NCBI GenBank assembly: GCA_900319835.1
Contig: ONPY01000022.1
Span: forward strand, 1 to 27,328
Reading direction: 5' to 3'
Length of the DNA: 27,328 nucleotides
Source of the DNA: an uncultured Eubacteriales bacterium
GTDB lineage: Bacteria; Bacillota_A; Clostridia; Oscillospirales; Oscillospiraceae
Position 1 is the first letter of the stretch. The number at the start of each line of letters is the position of its first letter. A program made the position numbers and the translations under genes. This document shows positions 22,193-27,328 of this stretch, one piece after another. Under the pieces are notes generated by a model. That model had not been told where the DNA came from and made no database searches. It was given only the letters and a program-made list of their open reading frames with translations.

Positions 22193-22221
22193 GCCCTGCC
22201 TGAAAAGGCAGGGCTTTTTTT
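22193..22221 (+). terminator. Terminator of the TetR gene
   Basis: Stem GCCCTGCC (22193-22200), loop TGAAAA, stem GGCAGGGC (22207-22214), then seven T. It stands between the TetR gene and the next promoter. Confidence 0.93.
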
Positions 22222-22236
22222 GTGGGGTTTGTTGCG

Positions 22237-22265
22237 TTGACAATGCCCATAATCGCGATTAAAAT
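22237..22265 (+). promoter_or_regulatory. Promoter with embedded palindrome, second dehydratase-like operon
   Basis: TTGACA (22237-22242), 17-bp spacer, TAAAAT (22260-22265). The 12-bp perfect palindrome TAATCGCGATTA (22250-22261) lies in the spacer and overlaps the -10, so a bound repressor would block polymerase. A weaker copy, ATCGCAATTAA (22358-22368), lies in the 120-base leader. Confidence 0.75.
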
Positions 22266-22389
22266 TAATTTGTATGGAGTGCTTTACGGCGGAGGCTGAA
22301 CGCCGTTTCACCATGCAGCCGAGAGCCGGAAGCAGAGTGGCTGCCTCTGCCCCGGGGATCGCAATTAATAAAAATAAGGAGAATTGCTC

Positions 22390-23664
22390 ATGTCTGATTA
22401 CGTCAAAATGTGGGAAGAGCTGGGCATGGACCTGGCCAATCACGATCTGCTCTGTCAGGTGCTGCCGACCGCTGTGGGTGATGTGTTCCTCTCCCAGGAG
22501 AATCGCCCCAAGGCCATGGATTTCTGGGATCTGGTCATCTCCGAGGTGCATGGCATTCGTCCCGCTGAGCTGATCGCCGCCCAGAAGGAAGGCCGCAAGG
22601 TCTTCGGCACTTTCTGCGTGTACGTCCCCGATGAGGTTGTCGTGGCTGCCAATGGCATCGTGACCGGTCTCTGCGGCGGCTCCCAGTTCTGGGTCCCCGA
22701 CGGCGAGAAGGTTCTGCCCAAGAGCATGTGCCCCCTGGTGAAAGCCAGTGTCGGCGCTCGCCTCGGCCGGACATGTCCCTTCTTCCGCATTGCCGATATG
22801 TATGTGGGCGAGACCACCTGCGACGGCAAAAAGAAGGCCTACGAAATCCTGGGCGAGGACGTGCCCATGTACATCATGGACGTGCCCCAGATGAAGCGCG
22901 AGTGCGACATCCTCAGATGGAAGGAAGAGATCAAGGCCTTTGCCGCCAAGGTGGAGGAGTTCACCGGCAACAAGATCACCGAGGAAAAGCTGGCCGAGTC
23001 CATCCGCATCCACAACGAGAAACGCAAGGCCATGCAGAGAGTCTATGACTGCCGCAAGTCCGAGTGCCTGCCCATCTCCGGCCGCGACGTGCTGCTGATG
23101 ACTCAGATTTCCTTCTTCGACGATCCTGTCCGCTGCGCCCAGATGTGCAACCGTCTGGCCGACGAGCTCGAGCAGCGTATCCAGGACGGCGTCTCTGTGG
23201 TTCCCCAGGGCACCAAGCGCATCCTGGTCACCGGCACCCCGCTGGCCGTTCCCAACTGGAAGCTGCACAACATCATCGAGACGAGCGGTGCCGCCGTTGT
23301 CTGCGAGGAGATGTGTACCGGCACCCGCTATTTCGAGAACCTGGTGGACGAGTCGAAGACCACGCTGGACGACATGTACATGGCTTTGTCCGAGCGCTAC
23401 ATGAAGACCAACTGCGCGTGCTTTACGCCCAACACCGGCCGTATCGACGACATCCTTCGCCTGGTCAAGGAGTACAAGGTCGACGGCGTCATCGACTGCA
23501 ATCTCAAGTTCTGCTGCCTTTACGACACCGAGAAGTACTCTGTCACCCGCGCCCTCAAGGAGGCCGGTGTGCCCGTGCTGAGCCTGGAGACCGATTACGC
23601 CGACACCGACGCCGAGCAGCTGCGCACCCGCATCGGCGCCTTTGTCGAGATGCTCAATGGCTGA
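22390..23664 (+). CDS. Second dehydratase-like / probable double-cubane cluster protein
   Basis: 424-aa paralogue of the protein at 18436-19584, with a ~40-residue N-terminal extension. VGETTCDGKKKAYEIL is conserved. The first five shared cysteines (76, 95, 114, 129, 144) have exactly the same spacing as in the paralogue. VVCEEMCTG, NCACFTPN and CNLKFCC supply more, but the GCPIGG cysteine is replaced (GTPLAVPN). No activase is encoded beside it; the one at 19598-20368 could serve. ATG 22390 follows AAGGAG by eight bases; the in-frame TTG at 22384 is too close. It is coupled to a DUF3343 gene by an 8-bp overlap. Substrate unknown. Confidence 0.85.
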   Translation: MSDYVKMWEELGMDLANHDLLCQVLPTAVGDVFLSQENRPKAMDFWDLVISEVHGIRPAELIAAQKEGRKVFGTFCVYVPDEVVVAANGIVTGLCGGSQFWVPDGEKVLPKSMCPLVKASVGARLGRTCPFFRIADMYVGETTCDGKKKAYEILGEDVPMYIMDVPQMKRECDILRWKEEIKAFAAKVEEFTGNKITEEKLAESIRIHNEKRKAMQRVYDCRKSECLPISGRDVLLMTQISFFDDPVRCAQMCNRLADELEQRIQDGVSVVPQGTKRILVTGTPLAVPNWKLHNIIETSGAAVVCEEMCTGTRYFENLVDESKTTLDDMYMALSERYMKTNCACFTPNTGRIDDILRLVKEYKVDGVIDCNLKFCCLYDTEKYSVTRALKEAGVPVLSLETDYADTDAEQLRTRIGAFVEMLNG

Positions 23665-23926
23665 TAAAGTACGCTGGTACGTCCTGTTTCAAAACTATGA
23701 GCAGGGCCTGGCGCTGCACGACCTGCTGGATCGAAACGAAATCAAAAACCGCATTGCGCCCGCGCCCCGGGCCATCCAGGGCAAGCTGACCTGCGGGATC
23801 TCCCTTCTGATCGAGCCGGAGGATATCGACGCGGCCAGGGCCTGTATTGAGGAGAACAAGGCGCCCCACTATGCCATTGCGCCTCTGGCGGGACAGATCC
23901 AGTCCCACCGGGACAAGTACTGTTAA
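23657..23926 (+). CDS. Second DUF3343 family small protein
   Basis: 89-aa protein. WYVLFQNYEQGLALHDLLDRN then RIAPAPRAIQGKLTCGISLLI follows the DUF3343 pattern, with a single central Cys before Gly and a second Cys at the C-terminal end (DKYC). ATG 23657 overlaps the upstream stop by eight bases, so translation is likely coupled; no independent strong ribosome site is seen. As with the member next to yedF, it accompanies a dehydratase-like iron-sulfur protein, suggesting a small partner of that protein (inference). Confidence 0.85.
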   Translation: MADKVRWYVLFQNYEQGLALHDLLDRNEIKNRIAPAPRAIQGKLTCGISLLIEPEDIDAARACIEENKAPHYAIAPLAGQIQSHRDKYC

Positions 23927-23932
23927 ACACAT

Positions 23933-23967
23933 AGAGCCCGCACCTTTTGGTGCGGGCTCTTTGTGTA
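23933..23967 (+). terminator. Terminator-like hairpin after the second DUF3343 gene
   Basis: Stem AGAGCCCGCACC (23933-23944), loop TTTT, stem GGTGCGGGCTCT (23949-23960), then TTGTGT. It lies 6 bp after the stop codon. Its 11-bp stem recurs at 24154-24179. Confidence 0.8.
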
Positions 23968-23985
23968 GACAAACCTCAAATAGCG

Positions 23986-24129
23986 CGTCATTCCGAGCCA
24001 GTGAGCACACTGGCGTGGGAATCCGTTCTCCGGTGAAACGTCAGAAATCATGCGGCTTTCGGGGAATACGGATTGCACCCGCAGGGCGTACACCACACCA
24101 GTGACATCGGTCACTGGCTCGCAATGACG
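23986..24129. repeat. Dispersed palindromic intergenic repeat, copy 2 (longer)
   Basis: Same ends as the repeat at 3577-3662 (CGTCATTCCGAG and CTCGCAATGACG) and the same opening GAGCCAGTG(A/C)GCACACTGGC, then a longer and different middle (about 144 bp in total). Inner palindromes include CCAGTGACATCGGTCACTGG. Non-coding, between convergent genes. Confidence 0.75.
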
Positions 24130-24152
24130 AAAAACGGACTTCGTCTATAGTC

Positions 24153-24180
24153 TGAGCCCGCACCGAAAGGTGCGGGCTCA
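24153..24180 (-). terminator. Hairpin bounding the repeat, probable end of the SGNH gene
   Basis: Stem TGAGCCCGCACC (24153-24164), loop GAAA, stem GGTGCGGGCTCA (24169-24180), 17 bp downstream of the minus-strand SGNH gene. The T-tract is poor. It shares its 11-bp stem with the hairpin at 23933-23960. Confidence 0.55.
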
Positions 24181-24197
24181 ACTCTTTTGGGTTGGTC

Positions 24198-25031
24198 TCA
24201 GGACAGGCCGTGGAAGCGGAAGTAATCCACGATCAGGGCGATGCCTGCCGCGGCCACGCTGCGCCCGTCGGGCATCAGGTAGGCGTCGGAGAGATAGCCG
24301 TTGTCGTCGTTGAGGAAGGAGGCCAGATCCGCGTACCAGGCGCCGGTGTTGATGCAGACCTGGCGGATCCAGTCGTTGGCTTGGGCGATCAAATCGGGGG
24401 TCAGTCCGTCGCCGCCCTGGTAGTTGGAGCTGACGGAGGCGATGGAGCAGACAATGACCTCGGTGTTGGGGCTGGAGTCCCGGATGGAGTTGATCAGAAG
24501 CGTGTAGCCCTCGATGAAGTCCAGCTCCCCGGTATTGGCCAGGTTGTCGCCGCCAAGGTAGATCACCACCGTCTTGGGTTTTGAAATCATGGCGGCGTTG
24601 GCCGGGGTGATGAGTGAACCGTCTACAAAGATGATGGGGGTGTCCGCTGCGTCAAAAGCGGTCAGACCTGTGCCGCCGTCGGTCCAGATGGTGGAGGCGG
24701 CGCCGTCGGCGTAGTTTTCGCAGTAGGTGCGCAGCCCGATGACCGTGCGGTCGACCAGGAAGGTCATGTTGAAGACGGCCTCCAGCGAGGACTTCTGCGA
24801 GGCGGGCAGCTCACGGAGGGTAGCAGCGGGGAGCTCCGCGTCCGCATCCACGCCGGATGCGGATTTCTTCTCCCGGTGCAGCGGTTCGCCCAGGGTCATG
24901 GTGCCGCTGTCCCGTTCCCCTTTGTAGCTCCTGGACATGGCGAACACCATCCCCACCAGCAGCGCCAGCAGCGCCGCAAGAATGGCGATGGCCCAGATGA
25001 TGTTTTTGAAGCCGGACAATCCGTTTTTCAT
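24198..25031 (-). CDS. Membrane-anchored SGNH/GDSL-like protein, catalytic residues apparently lost
   Basis: 277-aa protein with one N-terminal membrane anchor (about 9-32), a polar linker and an extracytoplasmic SGNH-like domain. Block I of clostridial relatives (FIGDSRTVGL) reads FLVDRTVIGL, so the nucleophilic Ser is missing. Block III GxND reads YLGGDNLANT. Block V, usually DxxH, reads LMPDGRSVAAAG without His. The fold assignment rests on this pattern and on LINSIRDSSPNTEVIVCSI and DLIAQANDWI, which match surface acyl-esterase families. If right, it is probably non-catalytic and may bind a wall glycan. ATG 25031 follows GGGGAGG by five bases. It could also be a highly diverged active hydrolase. 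Confidence 0.65.
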   Translation of the reverse strand: MKNGLSGFKNIIWAIAILAALLALLVGMVFAMSRSYKGERDSGTMTLGEPLHREKKSASGVDADAELPAATLRELPASQKSSLEAVFNMTFLVDRTVIGLRTYCENYADGAASTIWTDGGTGLTAFDAADTPIIFVDGSLITPANAAMISKPKTVVIYLGGDNLANTGELDFIEGYTLLINSIRDSSPNTEVIVCSIASVSSNYQGGDGLTPDLIAQANDWIRQVCINTGAWYADLASFLNDDNGYLSDAYLMPDGRSVAAAGIALIVDYFRFHGLS

Positions 25032-25052
25032 GGCAGCCTCCCCACATGCAGG

Positions 25053-25080
25053 ATATGGGCGGCCTTTTGGCCGCCCATAT
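25053..25080. terminator. Hairpin between the EF-G-like and SGNH genes
   Basis: Perfect 12-bp stem ATATGGGCGGCC (25053-25064), loop TTTT, complement 25069-25080. It is 20 bp after the EF-G-like stop on the minus strand, without a T-tract, so a weak terminator or processing site. Confidence 0.55.
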
Positions 25081-25100
25081 AAGTTGCTTCTCTGTTTGGT

Positions 25101-27110
25101 TTACTCCTGCTCGGCCAGAGCCTTGGCCTCTTCGATGACCTTCTGCTGCACGTTGCCGGGAGCTTCCTCGTAGCGGACAAACTTGCAGGTGAAGGAGCCG
25201 GCGCCCTGGGTCATGGAGCGCAGGTCGATGGTGTAGGAGCTCATCTCAGCCATGGGAACCTCGGCCTCGATGGTGGTCATGCCGTCCTCGGCGGGCATGG
25301 AGCCCATCATGGTGCCGCGGCGCTTGGAGTTGATGTCGCCGATGATGGCGCCCTGGAACTCATCGGGAATGGTGACGAACAGCTGGCCGATGGGCTCAAG
25401 GATGGTGGGCTTGGCCTTGGGGATGCCGTCCTGGTAGGCCAGACGGGCGGCAGTCTGGAAGGCCATATCGTTGGAGTCGACGGGGTGGTAGGAGCCGTCG
25501 TACAGGGTGGCCTTCAGGCCGACCAGCGGGTAGCCGGCGAGGACGCCCTTCTGCACGGCGTTGCGCAGGCCCTTCTCGACGGAGGGGAAGAAATTCTTGG
25601 GCACGGAGCCGCCGAAGACTTCCTCGGCAAAGATCATATCGTCCTGCTCGTCCTGGGGCTCGAAGCGGATCCACACGTCACCGAACTGGCCGGAACCGCC
25701 GGACTGTTTCTTGTGACGGCCGTGGGCTTCGACGCGGCCCTTGATCTTCTCGCGGTAGGCAACGCGGGCGGGCTTGAGCTCGGTGTCCACGTTGTAGAGG
25801 TTCTTCAGCTTGGAGCAGAGCACGCCGATCTGGATGTCGCCGGCGCCGGAGATGACCATCTGGTGGGTCTCGGCGTTGTTGACCAGCGTGAAGGAGATGT
25901 CTTCCTCGCCCAGCTTGTTGAGACCGCCGGCAACCTTGTCGTCCTGGCCCTTGGTCTTGGGGGCGATGCACATGGAGTAGCAGGGCTCGGGGATCTCGAT
26001 GGCGGGCAGCTCCACGTCGTCCTTGGAATCGGTGACGGTGTCGCCGGTCTTCCAGTCCATCTTGCCGATGGCCACGATGTCGCCGCAGCAGGCCTCGGTG
26101 ACCTCCGTGCTCTTCTTGCCGCACATGGTGTACAGTCGGCCCAGCTTGTCGGTGGAGGAGGCGCGGACGTTGCGCAGGGACATACCGCCGGCGATCTTGC
26201 CGGAGAGCACCTTTACAAAGCTGTACTTGCCGAACTTGTCGGACACGGTCTTGAACACGAAGCCCAGGACGCCGTCGTTCTTCTCGGCGGGGGCGGGGCA
26301 GTAGTCGGCGATGCCCTGCAGCATGGCGACGGTGCCCACGTTGGTCATGGCGTCGGAGGCGAACACGGGGACGACGGCGCGCTCGGCCACGCCCACCTTC
26401 AGGCCTTCGATGATGTCGGCCTCGCTCAGCTCCATCTCCTCAAAGAACTTCTCCATGAGTTCCTCGGTGGCGCCGGCGGCGGCTTCCATCAGCTCGGCGC
26501 GCAGATCCTCGGCATGGCCGGCGTCTGCGGCGGGGACGGAGGTCTTCTCAACCTTGGCGCCCTTGGTGATGTAGGCCACGTTGTGTACCAGATCGATGAC
26601 GCCGTTGCCGTCGGAGGTGGGGATGGTGACGGGGCAGACGATGGAGCCGTACTTGCCCTTCAGGGTCTCGAGAGCCTTGAAGTAGTCGCCGTGCTCCTCA
26701 TTGCACTTGGAGATGCAGAACATGACGGGGAGCTTTGCGCTCTTGAGGTAGTTCCAGCTGCGCTGGCCGCCGACGGGCAGAGAGTCCGCGGTGTCCTTGG
26801 CGGAGGTGACGATGACGCCGCACTCGACCGCGCGCAGGGCGCAGAGAACGTCGCCCACAAAGTCAAAGTAACCGGGGCAGTCGAGCACGTTGATCTTCAT
26901 GCCGCCGAAGCTGATGGGGGCGATGGAGGTGGCAATGGTGATCTGACGGCTGGTCTCCTCGGGGTCGTAGTCACAGACGGTGGTGCCATCGGCGACCTTG
27001 CCCATGCGGTCGATGGCGCCGGTGCAGAAGAGCATGCTCTCGGCAAGACTGGTCTTACCGTTGTTGCCGTGGCCGATGAGGCAGATGTTGCGAATGTTTT
27101 TCGTTTCCAT
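25101..27110 (-). CDS. Elongation factor G-like GTPase (divergent paralogue)
   Basis: 669-aa translational GTPase with the EF-G domain order but an unusual G domain. G1 is GHGNNGKTS (13-21). Switch I ends SRQITIA in place of RGITI. G3 is DCPGY (77-81): Tyr81 replaces the catalytic His of DTPGH. G4 is SKCN (134-137) rather than NKMD, so guanine recognition may be weakened. Domain II and the C-terminal domains are recognisable (GRHKKQSGGSGQFGDV, PGNVQQKVIEEAKA). It is likely a second EF-G of the group widespread in Clostridia, not the housekeeping factor; possible roles are ribosome rescue, recycling or stress. ATG 27110 has AGAGGAA upstream. It is transcribed alone behind a good promoter. Confidence 0.88.
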   Translation of the reverse strand: METKNIRNICLIGHGNNGKTSLAESMLFCTGAIDRMGKVADGTTVCDYDPEETSRQITIATSIAPISFGGMKINVLDCPGYFDFVGDVLCALRAVECGVIVTSAKDTADSLPVGGQRSWNYLKSAKLPVMFCISKCNEEHGDYFKALETLKGKYGSIVCPVTIPTSDGNGVIDLVHNVAYITKGAKVEKTSVPAADAGHAEDLRAELMEAAAGATEELMEKFFEEMELSEADIIEGLKVGVAERAVVPVFASDAMTNVGTVAMLQGIADYCPAPAEKNDGVLGFVFKTVSDKFGKYSFVKVLSGKIAGGMSLRNVRASSTDKLGRLYTMCGKKSTEVTEACCGDIVAIGKMDWKTGDTVTDSKDDVELPAIEIPEPCYSMCIAPKTKGQDDKVAGGLNKLGEEDISFTLVNNAETHQMVISGAGDIQIGVLCSKLKNLYNVDTELKPARVAYREKIKGRVEAHGRHKKQSGGSGQFGDVWIRFEPQDEQDDMIFAEEVFGGSVPKNFFPSVEKGLRNAVQKGVLAGYPLVGLKATLYDGSYHPVDSNDMAFQTAARLAYQDGIPKAKPTILEPIGQLFVTIPDEFQGAIIGDINSKRRGTMMGSMPAEDGMTTIEAEVPMAEMSSYTIDLRSMTQGAGSFTCKFVRYEEAPGNVQQKVIEEAKALAEQE

Positions 27111-27175
27111 GTGTTGCTTCCTCTCTGTTGAAAAGTATATGCAAAGATGCCATGTATTTTTTCAGCAATCAACTT

Positions 27176-27204
27176 ATTATACACTACAAAAAACCGCTTG
27201 GCAA
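27176..27204 (-). promoter_or_regulatory. Sigma-A promoter of the EF-G-like gene
   Basis: Minus-strand TTGCCA (plus 27199-27204), 17-bp spacer, consensus TATAAT (plus 27176-27181), about 65 bp before the start codon. From there to 27328 no gene or structure was recognised. Confidence 0.7.
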
Positions 27205-27328
27205 GGCCAATTTGCAGAGAAAAAGATAGATGTAGGGTTTACAATGATGTGTGACAGAAGGTAAAAAAGAATAGCGAATAGAGAGTACCTGTGTTAGGGT
27301 TGAGTTGCTCAGACAAAACCGAAAGGCA

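Noticed and set aside
25485..27131. 548-codon open frame on the plus strand
   Set aside because: Antisense to the EF-G-like gene, with shadow-type composition (Gly, Ala, Val, Asp, His rich).

Overview
The window looks like a chromosomal segment of an anaerobic, fairly GC-rich Bacillota of the Clostridia, most likely an Oscillospiraceae-type gut organism. The grounds are the DUF512 radical-SAM gene beside der, two oxygen-sensitive dehydratase-like iron-sulfur proteins with an ATP-dependent activator, a YedF/DUF3343 set, consensus sigma-A promoters and strong AGGAGG-type ribosome sites. No rRNA, tRNA, CRISPR array, transposase or phage gene was seen.

Layout. (1) 187-3542 (+): DUF512 protein, the GTPase Der and a PlsY-like membrane protein lacking the usual acyltransferase motifs. 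(2) 3710-5632: a small PPOX-fold protein (-), then mntP and a VanY-type carboxypeptidase (+). (3) 5833-8537 (-): a VanR/VanS-like two-component system. (4) 8684-16448: a sugar-catabolism island. On the minus strand, one probable transcript carries a split transketolase (N and C subunits), an RpiB-family isomerase, an iron-dependent alcohol dehydrogenase, an EamA transporter and a ROK regulator. Divergently lies a fucose/arabinose-isomerase-like enzyme followed by a chimeric remnant of an ABC permease. (5) 16572-17195 (+): an MBL-fold hydrolase. (6) 17293-21238 (-): yedF, DUF3343, dehydratase activator, single-subunit dehydratase-like (probable double-cubane) protein, and a class V aminotransferase/cysteine desulfurase. 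(7) 21482-23926 (+): a TetR regulator, then a second double-cubane-like protein with a second DUF3343 gene. (8) 24198-27110 (-): a degenerate SGNH protein and a divergent EF-G-like GTPase.

Two systems stand out. The island at 8.7-16.4 kb has the enzyme set expected for a sulfo-transketolase route of sulfoquinovose breakdown, or a related tetrose route: aldose isomerase, two-subunit transketolase, an RpiB homologue that has lost the ring-opening and phosphate-contacting His residues, and an aldehyde reductase. The 17.3-23.9 kb region has two paralogous double-cubane-like protein/DUF3343 modules sharing one activator. The two operons carry the same ATCGCGATTAAA element at their promoters, with a TetR gene between them, so one regulator may control both.

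Several repeat features are also notable. Three convergent gene junctions (3.6, 5.7 and 24.0 kb) each hold a dispersed palindromic repeat enclosed by duplicated or split terminator-like hairpins. Three tandem units of about 62 bp inside the transketolase operon each contain a Shine-Dalgarno sequence. All functional calls come from reading the sequence; no database search was run.
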